Source: Sphingobacterium sp. UBA4616 (GTDB lineage Bacteria > Bacteroidota > Bacteroidia > Sphingobacteriales > Sphingobacteriaceae). Taken from it: a DNA stretch of 64,000 bases. The DNA lies in contig DGIS01000010.1 in assembly GCA_002386525.1 (NCBI GenBank), positions 1 through 64,000 on the forward strand. Reading direction: 5' to 3'. The notes under the pieces are model-generated. The model saw only the letters and a program-made list of their open reading frames with translations, did not search any database and was not told the DNA's origin. The translations under genes were made by a program, and so were the position numbers. This document shows positions 36,601 to 45,182 of the stretch, piece after piece (position 1 is the stretch's first letter; the number at the start of each line of letters is the position of its first letter).

Positions 36601-37863
36601 ATGCAGGTTTTTAAATTTGGAGGTGCATCCGTCAAGGATGCTGAAAGCGTCAGAAACTCAGCACGGATTATCTCGAAATACAAAGGCGACGCCTTGTTAG
36701 TTGTCATATCCGCTATGGGAAAGATGACCAACCTTCTCGAAAGATTGACCAAAGAATATGTTAATAACACGGGCAATCAACTCCAGACACTGGACGAGGC
36801 CAAACAATTTCACTTTCGTATCCTTCAAGAATTATTTCCTGAGGGTGAACACCCGATATTTGATGAAGTTGCAAACTGTTTTGTCGAGATCGAGTGGATT
36901 TTAGAGGAGGAACCTCAAGATTCATATGACTATCTTTTCGATCAAATTGTATCGATGGGCGAACTTATCTCGACAAAGATTGTGGCAGCGTATGTCGCCT
37001 TTATTGGTGAAAAGGTACGATGGATCGATGCACGGGATTATATATTTACGGACAATACCTATCGTGAAGCAGTGGTAGACTGGGCGAAAACCGAAGAAAA
37101 AATCCGCGCAGAGCTTCCCGCTATTCTCGACGAATACATTGTCATCACACAAGGATTTTTAGGTTCTACTTCGGAGAATTTCACAACCACCTTAGGCCGC
37201 GAAGGTTCAGATTACTCCGCAGCCATCTTTGCATCCTGCTTGAATGCTGAAAATGTAACGATTTGGAAGGATGTGCCCGGCGTACTCAATGCCGACCCAA
37301 AATGGTTTGAAAAGACCGAGCTAATTTCTGAGTTATCCTATACGGATGCCATTGAACTTACCTATTATGGTGCAACGGTCATTCACCCCAAAACCATCAA
37401 GCCCTTACAGAATAAGAAAATTGCATTGAATGTACGCTCTTTTGTCGATCCCGACTCGCCGGGAACGATGATCAGGAGTACGAATCAGACTTTGCCCGTT
37501 CCGTCCTTCATCTTTAAGGTAAACCAAATTTTCATTTCCATCTCGCCAAGGGATTTCTCATTTATCGTGGAAGATAATTTAAGAGACATTTTCAATCTAT
37601 TCCATGAGCATCGTATCAAAATAAATATGATGCATAATACAGCCATCAATTTCACCGTTTCGGTAGACGATACAGGAAAAAATCTGGAAAACTTAATTAG
37701 CGAGCTCGAGCAGAAATTCAAAGTCAAGTATGAATCGGGACTTGAACTGATTACTATTCGCTATTACAACCAGGAGACCATTGATCGAGTTCTGGTTGAT
37801 AAGGAAGTGATAAGCGAACTAAAAGACACCTATACTTGCCAGCTTCTCGTAAAGAAAATATAA
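36601..37863 (+). CDS. Aspartate kinase
   Basis: 420 residues, monofunctional. The N-terminal kinase motif KFGGASVKD replaces the more usual KFGGTSV; FTTTLGREGSDYSAAIFA, WKDVPGVLNADP and YGATVIHPKT follow. A C-terminal ACT region lies from about residue 310. It phosphorylates aspartate at the head of the lysine/threonine/methionine pathway. It abuts the next gene without any gap. Confidence 0.9.
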   Translation: MQVFKFGGASVKDAESVRNSARIISKYKGDALLVVISAMGKMTNLLERLTKEYVNNTGNQLQTLDEAKQFHFRILQELFPEGEHPIFDEVANCFVEIEWILEEEPQDSYDYLFDQIVSMGELISTKIVAAYVAFIGEKVRWIDARDYIFTDNTYREAVVDWAKTEEKIRAELPAILDEYIVITQGFLGSTSENFTTTLGREGSDYSAAIFASCLNAENVTIWKDVPGVLNADPKWFEKTELISELSYTDAIELTYYGATVIHPKTIKPLQNKKIALNVRSFVDPDSPGTMIRSTNQTLPVPSFIFKVNQIFISISPRDFSFIVEDNLRDIFNLFHEHRIKINMMHNTAINFTVSVDDTGKNLENLISELEQKFKVKYESGLELITIRYYNQETIDRVLVDKEVISELKDTYTCQLLVKKI

Positions 37864-39051
37864 ATGAATACACTGATCCTTCAAGAGGAGATTCAGCAGT
37901 TTCTGGATAGAAACGCACAGGAGTCTCCTGCTAAAATTGCACTTAAAAAATCTCCTTTTGAAGGAATATCACCGTCCGAGCTTGCTACACAGCTGGATGG
38001 CAAGCAACGGACAAGTACAAAAATCCCCTTGTGGGCCAAAATGCCGGGAATCTACTTTCCCCCGAAGCTCAACTTGGAGCAATGTTCCTCGGAGAAAACG
38101 GCATTATTTAAAAGTACACTGATTAACAAGGGAACACATTTAGTGGATGCCACCAGCGGTTTTGGTGTAGATAGCTTTTACTTCTCAAGACAGGCGGCCA
38201 AAGTTACTGCCTGTGAAGTAAATCCTGAATTAGCAGCCATCTCAAAACATAATGCGGCTGTATTAAAGGCCGATAATCTTGACGTCATTGCCGCTAACGG
38301 TGTGGATTACATCCTCAATGACGCAACCAAACGATTCGACTACATCTACCTGGATCCATCTCGAAGAGTTCAAAACAAAAAAGTGTTTCTATTGGATGAA
38401 TGTGAACCTAATTTAGTCCAATTGCAGGATGATTTTTTCCAGCACACGGATAACATTATCAGCAAACTTGCACCACTACTGGACATCACTTCCGCATTGC
38501 ATCAACTGCGGTATGTCAAAGATGTGTATGTGTTGTCGCTGCAGAATGACTGCAAAGAACTTATTTTCGTGCAAGAAAAAGGATATGAGGGTGAAGCTGC
38601 CATTCATGCTGTGCGGCTATTCCATGAGCAACAACAGGTCGTATCTTTTACCTATGAAAGTGAGCGCGCTGTGGTTAATGAATACAGTGAACCACTTTCC
38701 TATTTGTATGAGCCAGATGTTGCACTTTCCAAGGCAGGCGCCTTTAAAACCATTGGACAGCTATTTGATGTCAAAAAATTACATAAAAACACGCACCTCT
38801 ACACTTCAGATAAACAGATCGAAAATTTTCCGGGCAAAGTATTTGTGATAAAGCAAGTGGAGTCCTTCAGTGATTTCAAAAAAAATAAACCGTCAATTCA
38901 ATCAGGGATTATTGCCAAAAATTTTCCACTCAAAACAGAAGAAATCAAGAAGAAATTCAAAATCAGGGATGGAGGAAATTCTTTCCTATTCTTTACGACA
39001 ACCTTAAATGATCAATTTAGTGTCATACATACACAACGAATTATAGAATAG
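37864..39051 (+). CDS. SAM-dependent methyltransferase with THUMP-like C-terminus
   Basis: 395 residues. The Rossmann SAM site HLVDATSGFGVDSFYFSR is at about 98-115, with ACEVNPELAAIS as the second strand. FDYIYLDPSRR is the motif-IV equivalent, similar to RNA methylases. The C-terminus (VFVIKQVESFSDFKK, KFKIRDGGNSFLFFTT) matches the THUMP-like domain found in this Bacteroidota family. The target is probably RNA but not known. The ATG follows the aspartate kinase stop directly. Confidence 0.8.
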   Translation: MNTLILQEEIQQFLDRNAQESPAKIALKKSPFEGISPSELATQLDGKQRTSTKIPLWAKMPGIYFPPKLNLEQCSSEKTALFKSTLINKGTHLVDATSGFGVDSFYFSRQAAKVTACEVNPELAAISKHNAAVLKADNLDVIAANGVDYILNDATKRFDYIYLDPSRRVQNKKVFLLDECEPNLVQLQDDFFQHTDNIISKLAPLLDITSALHQLRYVKDVYVLSLQNDCKELIFVQEKGYEGEAAIHAVRLFHEQQQVVSFTYESERAVVNEYSEPLSYLYEPDVALSKAGAFKTIGQLFDVKKLHKNTHLYTSDKQIENFPGKVFVIKQVESFSDFKKNKPSIQSGIIAKNFPLKTEEIKKKFKIRDGGNSFLFFTTTLNDQFSVIHTQRIIE

Positions 39052-39097
39052 ACATTTTCATTACAATTGTCGAAAATCTTCTGCGTAATTTTAATGT

Positions 39098-40087
39098 ATG
39101 GATAAAATAGCGTTATCAGCATTGGATTTGGCTCCTATAAAAAAAGGAGAAAATACAGCGAGCGCCTTAGCTCGTACGGTCAAAATTGCCCAACATATAG
39201 AACAACTGGATTTTAAAAGGATTTGGGTTGCGGAGCATCACAACATGGAATATATCGCCAGTTCCGCGACATCCCTTTTGATACAACATATTGCATCAAA
39301 CACAAACCGTATTCGTGTAGGATCTGGCGGAATAATGTTGCCAAATCATGCACCCTTGGTTATTGCAGAGCAGTTTGGAACTTTAGAAACCTTATTTCCG
39401 GGCCGTATTGACCTCGGTTTAGGACGTGCTCCAGGTACGGACCAACTAACGGCAATGGCTTTACGCAGAAATAATCTAAATACCGCCTTTCAATTTCCTC
39501 AAGAAGTGAAAGATTTGCAACGTTACTTTAGCGCAGACAACTTCGATGCAAAAGTACGTGCCTTTCCGGGTGAAGGTTTGGAGATACCCCTGTACATTTT
39601 GGGATCAAGTACCGACAGTGCCTATTTGGCGGCAAGCTTAGGTCTTCCATATGCTTTTGCGACACATTTTGCACCGGCTCAATTTGCTTCGGCAAGTATG
39701 ATCTATCATCAAAATTTCATCCCCTCTGAGGTGCTGGAAAAACCTTACTTTATGTCTTGCGTCAATGTTATCGCCGCAGATAGCAACGAAGAAGCCGAAT
39801 TTTTAGCAACCAGTTTCTTCAATCTCTTTGCTGGCATCGTAACCAATACAAGAAGACCATTATCAGAACCCACTCCGGAAGTAATTTACAAAGGTATACC
39901 GGCAATAGAGCAAGCTGTTAAAAGTATGGCTTCATGTGCGTTCATTGGTGACAAAGCCAACATACGTCCCCAAATAGAGAAATTTGTAAAAGATCATCAA
40001 GTAGATGAAATTATCGCTACTTCCTACATTTTCGACGACGAAAAATGCCTCAAGTCATTTTCCTTGTTAAAAGAAGCACTCGCTTAA
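39098..40087 (+). CDS. LLM-class flavin-dependent oxidoreductase
   Basis: 329 residues, luciferase-like TIM barrel. Motifs: [70 protein letters not shown] and [23 protein letters not shown]. It falls in the group often called MsnO8-like, which uses FMN; substrates are mostly unknown. It is followed by a perfect inverted repeat. Confidence 0.88.
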   Translation: MDKIALSALDLAPIKKGENTASALARTVKIAQHIEQLDFKRIWVAEHHNMEYIASSATSLLIQHIASNTNRIRVGSGGIMLPNHAPLVIAEQFGTLETLFPGRIDLGLGRAPGTDQLTAMALRRNNLNTAFQFPQEVKDLQRYFSADNFDAKVRAFPGEGLEIPLYILGSSTDSAYLAASLGLPYAFATHFAPAQFASASMIYHQNFIPSEVLEKPYFMSCVNVIAADSNEEAEFLATSFFNLFAGIVTNTRRPLSEPTPEVIYKGIPAIEQAVKSMASCAFIGDKANIRPQIEKFVKDHQVDEIIATSYIFDDEKCLKSFSLLKEALA

Positions 40088-40102
40088 AAAATCGCTCGAT
40101 TT

Positions 40103-40146
40103 ATATACGGTGAATTTTATATATTTAAACTAAATTCACCGTATAT
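40103..40146. repeat. Perfect 15-bp inverted repeat running into a start codon
   Basis: ATATACGGTGAATTT (40103-40117) and AAATTCACCGTATAT (40132-40146) are perfect complements with a 14-base AT-rich loop. The right arm includes the first two bases of the ATG at 40145. It could be a terminator for the oxidoreductase gene, or could hide the start of the next gene in mRNA. Confidence 0.75.
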
Positions 40147-40957
40147 GAATATCTATAATGCCTTTGCACTTCTAATGGGATTGTTTTCCCTCCAAGCATG
40201 CACGAATCCCACTTCTCAACAGGTCGGTGGAAAATCCGACACGGTCAAGGCCACTGACACATTGTCCCAAGTCGTTGTGGACAGCAGTACAGTTGACCAG
40301 CCCACCATAGCAGATCCAAAGAAGGGACAGATTTTGATGGTACGCAGCTACCGAGTTTGGGAAAAGCGAGATCCTACAGCTGTTTTAAATAAAGATTGGT
40401 ACGACCTTTATGAAGAAAATGGCAAATATTACCTGGAAAAAGTTGATTATGAAATAAAAGACGGTTATGACGAGTGTGCTGGCGTTCCAATTCGAAGCAT
40501 TGAATCACGAAGAAATTCATTGCTATTCCTAAAGTTGGAAGGACTCCAAGCCGGTGCATTAGAAAATTTAAAAGTTACCCATTCCGAAATATGGCCTCAA
40601 GAATCGGTCGAATATGCGTATAAAAATCAAAAAGTTACCCTGAGGGGATTGGGAACTATTAAATCCACAGAGGTGCAAACCGATGACAAAGGTCACGAGA
40701 AATTATTCCATGAGGTGACCAATTACAAACTACGCTACATTTCAAATAAAGAAAACAAAGAAAAGACACTATTTCATATTGATCAATATGATGATGTATT
40801 TATGTCCACACTGTTCGTTGGGGATATCGACCGGGATGGTGTTTTGGATTTTATCTTTTCCAATCCGCGTCACTATGAGGAAGAAGCAATGCTTCTATAC
40901 TTGTCCAATCATGGCAGTGCACTGACGTTTGAAGCTGATGCACAATTTGATTGTTAA
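40145..40957 (+). CDS. Lipoprotein of unknown function
   Basis: 270 residues. The signal ends in GLFSLQACTNP, a lipobox. A Ser/Thr/Val-rich spacer to about residue 60 is followed by a beta-rich domain. The C-terminal region has LFVGDIDRDGVLDFIFSNPRHYEEEAMLLYLS, an EF-like or FG-GAP-like calcium-binding repeat (DIDRDGVLD). The family is not recognised. Its ATG sits at the edge of a perfect hairpin. Confidence 0.72.
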   Translation: MNIYNAFALLMGLFSLQACTNPTSQQVGGKSDTVKATDTLSQVVVDSSTVDQPTIADPKKGQILMVRSYRVWEKRDPTAVLNKDWYDLYEENGKYYLEKVDYEIKDGYDECAGVPIRSIESRRNSLLFLKLEGLQAGALENLKVTHSEIWPQESVEYAYKNQKVTLRGLGTIKSTEVQTDDKGHEKLFHEVTNYKLRYISNKENKEKTLFHIDQYDDVFMSTLFVGDIDRDGVLDFIFSNPRHYEEEAMLLYLSNHGSALTFEADAQFDC

Positions 40958-40968
40958 AACTGGGGAAC

Positions 40969-41625
40969 ATGGCAAGAATCAACCTCTACTTACATCAAAT
41001 GAAATCCATTGATCGCGCATTGCTTTCCGTGGGCATGTTTTTACTGATCTATTTTATCTCGCCAATACACTCCCTTCCGCTATTAAATTTGATGCTATGC
41101 TGGCTGGGGTTCTGTGTATCTTACATCGCGATATCCTGGTTTACATTTTATACCATGTCGATTGGAACAATGGCAAAGAAAGCACAACAAGAAGATGGCA
41201 GCCGACTTTTTGTCTCCTTATTCGTCATTTTGGTCACCATAGGTTGCTTTGTTTCTGTACTGATGATCATTATATCCAGCAAGGACAAACAGCTGAAGGA
41301 TGCGTATATTATCGTCATCTGCATCCTAGCCATGATGGCTTCCTGGATTTTGGTTCATACCATCTATACCTTTCATTATGCACGTTTATATTACGAAAAT
41401 AAATCCAATGGTGATGGCTTAGCGTTTCCCGGTGACGACAAACCTGATTATCTCGATTTCGCATACTTTTCATTCGTTATGGGATGCACGTTTCAGGTGT
41501 CAGACGTGGGGATATCCTCAAAAAAGATACGCAGGGTAGCACTTTTTCACGGTCTCCTCTCCTTTGCTTTAAATACATTTGTTGTTGCATTGACAATTAA
41601 CATCATTTCAGGCTTAATCAATTGA
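40969..41625 (+). CDS. DUF1345 membrane protein
   Basis: 218 residues from the ATG at 40969. Five or six hydrophobic helices, with SLFVILVTIGCFVSVLMIII and a characteristic loop YLDFAYFSFVMGCTFQVSDVGISSKKIRRVALFHGLLSFALNTFVVALTINI. This last segment is a DUF1345 signature and resembles a voltage-channel pore-like region. Function unknown. It follows the lipoprotein gene by 11 bases. Confidence 0.82.
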   Translation: MARINLYLHQMKSIDRALLSVGMFLLIYFISPIHSLPLLNLMLCWLGFCVSYIAISWFTFYTMSIGTMAKKAQQEDGSRLFVSLFVILVTIGCFVSVLMIIISSKDKQLKDAYIIVICILAMMASWILVHTIYTFHYARLYYENKSNGDGLAFPGDDKPDYLDFAYFSFVMGCTFQVSDVGISSKKIRRVALFHGLLSFALNTFVVALTINIISGLIN

Positions 41626-41668
41626 GTTTTTAATCAAAAAACCTTAATTTAGAGCAAAAATTACATCC

Positions 41669-42055
41669 ATGAAGTTTTTCAACGCTTTCGTCTCGGTCTG
41701 TATAATCAATATATTAGTAGCTTCATGTGCAAAAAATGAAGATGGAACTAGCGCCGGTGCCGCAGCAGCAGGCAGTTTTATCGGGCGTGTCCAATATCAG
41801 GATAATTCGTTGGAAGTAGATCGGGATAATCGGCTTATTCGTGTGCTAAAAGAAAGCGGTGATACCTACAAAGTTGAGTTCTTCACGGGTATCCCTAATA
41901 TCACTTCGCTTAGACTGACTCAAGAAAACGATACTACTTGGGTATCAGCTGACACGACTGGCTTAAAGAATGTCAAAATTGAAGGAAAACGATTAACGAT
42001 CAATTATCAGGATAATAGCCAAAGTTGGGTTGTTGAAAATGCAGTCCGTAACTAA
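41669..42055 (+). CDS. Small lipoprotein, unknown function
   Basis: 128 residues. The signal ends in NILVASCAKN. After a Gly/Ala-rich linker the rest is beta-rich (SFIGRVQYQDNSLEVDRDNR, WVSADTTGLKNVKIEGKRLTI). No family recognised. Acceptable codon use and a plausible signal peptide support a real gene. Confidence 0.65.
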   Translation: MKFFNAFVSVCIINILVASCAKNEDGTSAGAAAAGSFIGRVQYQDNSLEVDRDNRLIRVLKESGDTYKVEFFTGIPNITSLRLTQENDTTWVSADTTGLKNVKIEGKRLTINYQDNSQSWVVENAVRN

Positions 42056-42146
42056 TAATCAATCTAAATTGTCATATTAATTTCATTTTCTATTTGAAAA
42101 TTATCGCTTTCTCCCTATATTTAGTCAAGCATAAAGGAAAAGAGAA

Positions 42147-42566
42147 ATGAAACAATTCAATAAATTAGGTGCGATTGCATCTGTGTTGGCTATTGCGCTT
42201 GCGTTGAGTGCATTTAGTTTCCAACAGGAAAAACCTAAGGAAGAACCAAAACCGACCAATCTAAAAGTTCTCCCAAAAAATATTTCCCATGACGAATTGA
42301 TTTCCACGATGAAGGAATTTAACGTTGCCTTGGGCGTAAAATGTGGTTTCTGTCATGCACCATCAAAAGAAGATCCTAAGAAATTGGATTTTGCCAGTGA
42401 TGAGAACCACAAAAAGGATATTGGGCGGGCGATGATCAAGATGACCCAAAAGATCAACAAAAAGTATTTTAACCGCAGTTGGGATAATTCTCCAGCCAAA
42501 GCAATTTCCTGTAAAACCTGTCATGGCGGAAAAGAAGAACCCGAGATGGTGTTAGCGAAAAACTAA
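42147..42566 (+). CDS. Small dihaem c-type cytochrome, reaction-centre-cytochrome-like
   Basis: 139 residues. An N-terminal signal (SVLAIALALSAFSFQ) is followed by HDELISTMKEFNVALGVKCGFCH with one haem motif CGFCH and, near the C-terminus, SCKTCHGGK with CKTCH. The spacing and the phrase ISHDELISTMKEFNVALGVKC resemble the domain found in photosynthetic reaction-centre cytochrome subunits, which is widespread in non-phototrophic Bacteroidota. Probably a periplasmic electron carrier. A terminator follows at once. Confidence 0.8.
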   Translation: MKQFNKLGAIASVLAIALALSAFSFQQEKPKEEPKPTNLKVLPKNISHDELISTMKEFNVALGVKCGFCHAPSKEDPKKLDFASDENHKKDIGRAMIKMTQKINKKYFNRSWDNSPAKAISCKTCHGGKEEPEMVLAKN

Positions 42567-42585
42567 TCAAACCACATATTCATGT

Positions 42586-42618
42586 AACACCATAATACAA
42601 GTATTATGGTGTTTTCTT
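42586..42618 (+). terminator. Terminator after cytochrome gene
   Basis: AACACCATAATAC and GTATTATGGTGTT form a perfect 13-bp stem with a 2-base loop, then TTCTTTT. Confidence 0.85.
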
Positions 42619-42645
42619 TTGTTTTGGATCTTCGTCAGTTACCAC

Positions 42646-42819
42646 TCACCTTTTCTGCTTGTTGCGCCATCTGCCCAGCAGCCTACTCGTGGCAAAACTG
42701 ACCAAAGTACCCAGTGCCGCTGTCAGGGCTGTTTGCAACACATCCCCCAGGGAAATGCTCGCCCAGATGGAACAGAGGGTACCGCCTATGGCCGAGATGC
42801 GGATATTATTCACTTTCAT
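42646..42819 (-). CDS. Tiny membrane protein, holin-like
   Basis: 57 residues from the ATG at 42819; an upstream in-frame ATG would add 16 residues. One or two hydrophobic segments (GGTLCSIWASISLGDVLQTALTAALGTLVSFATSRLL) end in a basic tail RWRNKQKR, the usual shape of a small holin. It overlaps the upstream gene's end by 14 bases. Function inferred from shape and neighbours only. Confidence 0.55.
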   Translation of the reverse strand: MKVNNIRISAIGGTLCSIWASISLGDVLQTALTAALGTLVSFATSRLLGRWRNKQKR

Positions 42820-43060
42820 CCTCCACGCTCCTTTCAACCGTAGTTTTGGCCGTATCGTTTGCCGCATTCAAATCAGCTTCCGATGGCGGTTTTCCGTCAC
42901 TTACCTCCGGTTGGGGTTTATCTTCATCCAATACCGTTTCCACGATCCCCAACCCCAAGACCAGGTATTTCAATACGTTGCCTACCTTTCCCGGTAGTTT
43001 AACAGGAGCCGCCAGCACCAGCTGCAGCACCTGTCCTATTTTGTTAAAGATTTTTTTCAT
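42806..43060 (-). CDS. Small amphipathic/membrane protein in lysis-like module
   Basis: 84 residues. A basic N-terminus MKKIFNKIGQVLQLVLAAPVK leads to a hydrophobic segment (VLKYLVLGLGIVETVL) and an acidic C-terminal half rich in Glu, Asp and Ser. There is no known family. Its stop overlaps the following holin-like start. Confidence 0.5.
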   Translation of the reverse strand: MKKIFNKIGQVLQLVLAAPVKLPGKVGNVLKYLVLGLGIVETVLDEDKPQPEVSDGKPPSEADLNAANDTAKTTVERSVEDESE

Positions 43061-43166
43061 ACTTTTTGCATTTTCAGTAGAGCCACCATCAACTCACCTT
43101 TCGTTAAGCTAAGGAGATCATGGAATTGAAAGCCTTGCGTTCCGACTGCCTATCGCTGACGCGAGA

Positions 43167-43219
43167 TGACGATAACATAAATCATTGTCCGAGCATAGCG
43201 AGTTTGATTTATGCCGTCA
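43167..43219. repeat. Inverted-repeat hairpin within module
   Basis: TGACGATAACATAAATCA and TGATTTATGCCGTCA pair over about 13-15 bases around a loop containing CGAGCATAGCG. It lies in the 216-base gap between the two small genes and the DUF5675 gene, and could be a repeated extragenic palindrome. Confidence 0.5.
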
Positions 43220-43276
43220 GCTTGCTAAGAAGAAGGCACAAAGGAATGCAGCAACTAATTCCAGATCTCCAAAGCC

Positions 43277-43681
43277 TTAGCGAATACTCAAATACACTTC
43301 ATCCCCCATATCCCACAGGCTATACACCAGCGCTTTGAGCTTTGCCAAGGCCTTGCCGCTATAATCCCCTGTACCTTCGCCTGTTAACGTCGTTACCGGC
43401 GCAATGCAGCCCTGCAATTCCCGGAGCGCATTGTTGGCCGCATGGATCAGTATTGCTTCGCGGCCGAGCACTATCGGGATGCCAATCTGCTCGCCATGTT
43501 TGGGGTAGCGCCGTTTCTCCAACTTATATCGACCAATTGGAATACAGCTAATCCGTGGCGTATTATTTCTATCAGGCAGCTCGATCGTATGGCATATCTC
43601 TTCGCCTTGATAGCTGATTGTACCATTGGTTCCCCGTGCTCCATACTTTCGTAGGAGCAGCAGGGTGTGTTTAACAGCCAT
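43277..43681 (-). CDS. DUF5675 protein (L,D-transpeptidase-like fold)
   Basis: 134 residues from the ATG at 43681; a longer open frame overlaps DUF6266. The DUF5675 core is clear: GTISYQGEEICHTIELPDRNN, CIPIGRYKLEKRRYPKHG and the end ILIHAANNALRELQGCIAP. The His and Cys of the last motif parallel the HxxN...GC active site of YkuD-type transpeptidases and phage lysis-like enzymes. It starts one base after DUF6266 ends and is probably coupled to it. Catalytic role not shown. Confidence 0.72.
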   Translation of the reverse strand: MAVKHTLLLLRKYGARGTNGTISYQGEEICHTIELPDRNNTPRISCIPIGRYKLEKRRYPKHGEQIGIPIVLGREAILIHAANNALRELQGCIAPVTTLTGEGTGDYSGKALAKLKALVYSLWDMGDEVYLSIR

Positions 43682-43682
43682 A

Positions 43683-44327
43683 TTAGCTAATGGATAGTTT
43701 ACCCAGATAAACACTCGGAGAGGTCTTGATACCATCCTGATGACCGGTAAATACCCAGCCTTCCAGCGTGTCACCGGAGTAGCTGGTAGGTAGCTTGAAA
43801 CTCATACTTGCTTCTTCGCGAGTCGCAGACTCCAGGATACTGAAGAAATTCTTGTTGCTGTTGTACATCAACAGAATAACAGAATCGCCAGCGAACGCGT
43901 TAAATTTGTTGAACTGCGGCTCCCATGTCAACATGATCTCCTGCGGAAAAGCTTCTGACCATTCCGCCCCCATCAGCGTTGCCAATGATCCCTTTGAAAT
44001 AACAATCTTTGCATAATCTATTTCAAATGCAGGGTAAGTGCCTGTGACGCCCCCATAATTCAGGAGATATTGTAGCGCTTTGTTGTATCCTGTTGCTTTA
44101 CTCTGCAATGTGTCCGAATAGCCCAGGTTGAGTAGATCCTTGATCGGCGACAGAAAAGCTACCGCGGTTGCAAATTTTGCCCGCTGCGCGATCTGTCCTT
44201 CACTCGCTTTTTTGCTTGTAATTTTGGAGAGTGAGCGGACATAATCCACACCTCGCCAACTGCTTCCTATTACACTTCCTACTTTCCCAGAGTAGGCCCC
44301 GTGTATACCTTTTAAAAATCTTGCCAT
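43683..44327 (-). CDS. DUF6266 protein
   Basis: 214 residues, no signal peptide. The family signature is at the N-terminus: GIHGAYSGKVGSVIGSSWRG, DYVRSLSKITSKKASEGQIAQRAKFATAVAFLSPI, LLNLGYSDT, then beta-rich repeats TWEPQFNKFNAFAGDSVILLMYN. The family is known mostly from Sphingobacteriales and other Bacteroidota, often beside DUF5675; function unknown. First gene of a leftward four-gene module. Confidence 0.78.
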   Translation of the reverse strand: MARFLKGIHGAYSGKVGSVIGSSWRGVDYVRSLSKITSKKASEGQIAQRAKFATAVAFLSPIKDLLNLGYSDTLQSKATGYNKALQYLLNYGGVTGTYPAFEIDYAKIVISKGSLATLMGAEWSEAFPQEIMLTWEPQFNKFNAFAGDSVILLMYNSNKNFFSILESATREEASMSFKLPTSYSGDTLEGWVFTGHQDGIKTSPSVYLGKLSIS

Positions 44328-44550
44328 GATTATACATGTTTGAATAATAAATAATTACGACTGTCATGAGCAGTCTTTGTTTTGCTAGCAAGAGCTAAAT
44401 TAGCATGACTTTTTTCAGTAGAAGGATAAATGCAGGGATTGATATTACACGGGTGGCCATGCTGTCATTGCCTGTCAACTTTAACAGATAAGCAGCCCTC
44501 GGCTGTCCTTTGGGTCGTTGAGCGACTGTATTCGGAAAAGATTGCAGATA

Positions 44551-44659
44551 GCTTCGACACAGCAGCGGCTGCTGTTCGGGTATTGTTCGGGTGCTGTTCG
44601 ACTGGGAGTCGAAGCCCACCCGAAGGAGCGTCGCGGCTGTCCCCTAGCTGTGTCGAAGC
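44551..44659. repeat. Nested G+C-rich hairpin with tandem TGTTCGGGT units
   Basis: Outer arms GCTTCGACACAGC (44551-44563) and GCTGTGTCGAAGC (44647-44659) are perfect complements. Inside, TTCGGGTG and CACCCGAA pair (44586-44593 / 44617-44624), and the core TTCGACT GGG AGTCGAA forms a 7-bp stem. Three direct units CTGTTCGGGTA, TTGTTCGGGTG, CTGTTCGACTG precede the core. G+C is higher than in the flanks. The rest of the gap 44328-44772 shows no gene. Confidence 0.6.
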
Positions 44660-44739
44660 GAAGTCGAAGGAAAGCCATACCGTCGCCGAAGCGTAGCGAC
44701 GTGAAGGAACTTGCGTTCGCTTGCTCCCAGAAAATTAAA

Positions 44740-44762
44740 AAGGAGCCAAAAGGCTCCTTCTT
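44740..44762 (-). terminator. Terminator of the HTH gene
   Basis: On the minus strand AAGGAGCC and GGCTCCTT form a short stem with a 4-base loop, followed by TTTAATTTT. Confidence 0.7.
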
Positions 44763-44772
44763 TTACTACGGG

Positions 44773-45069
44773 CTAAATCCGCCCCTTGCGCCTGCTCTCT
44801 TCCAGTTGCTGGTGTAAATCCGACAAGTAATAATAGTGCCGCTTGCCCAGCTTCCTCGGCCTGAGCTTTCCCTCGCGGACCAGCCGGTAATACTTCGATT
44901 CAGATATACCCAATTTGTCGAGCACATCAGCGATATCAAGCATATGATCCAGTTCGGAAGGTATCTCCGCTGTTTCCGGAGATACTTTATTCATTTCTTC
45001 TGTTATATGCGTCAATATCGCTTTTAATAAGCAGGTTATGACCTCCAAAAGGTCACATATGCGATTCAT
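44773..45069 (-). CDS. Helix-turn-helix protein, excisionase/MerR-like
   Basis: 98 residues from the ATG at 45069; an ATG ten codons earlier (45099) is also open. A hydrophobic-amphipathic N-terminus is followed by LDIADVLDKLGISESKYYRLVREGKLRPRKLGKRHYYYLSDLHQQLEES, a winged helix of the excisionase/MerR type. Such genes often regulate a mobile or accessory module. It has its own terminator. The DUF6266 module lies beyond the structured repeat. Confidence 0.7.
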   Translation of the reverse strand: MNRICDLLEVITCLLKAILTHITEEMNKVSPETAEIPSELDHMLDIADVLDKLGISESKYYRLVREGKLRPRKLGKRHYYYLSDLHQQLEESRRKGRI

Positions 45070-45182
45070 TAAATTTAACATAACCAAGCAATTAAACATG
45101 CTGGTCGCCGAAACGAGTCACTTTACACCATTGGACCTGTGCAAAGGCTCCATCACCACAGCGTTAGACAATACATTCGTTT

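Noticed and set aside
42619..43112. Plus-strand frames over the small lysis-like genes
   Set aside because: The minus-strand frames have basic N-termini, membrane segments and stop/start overlaps. The plus-strand frames are arginine/serine-rich shadows.
44395..44817. Several 65-99-residue frames around the structured repeat
   Set aside because: They arise from the G+C-rich inverted repeat; both strands are open and no domain appears.
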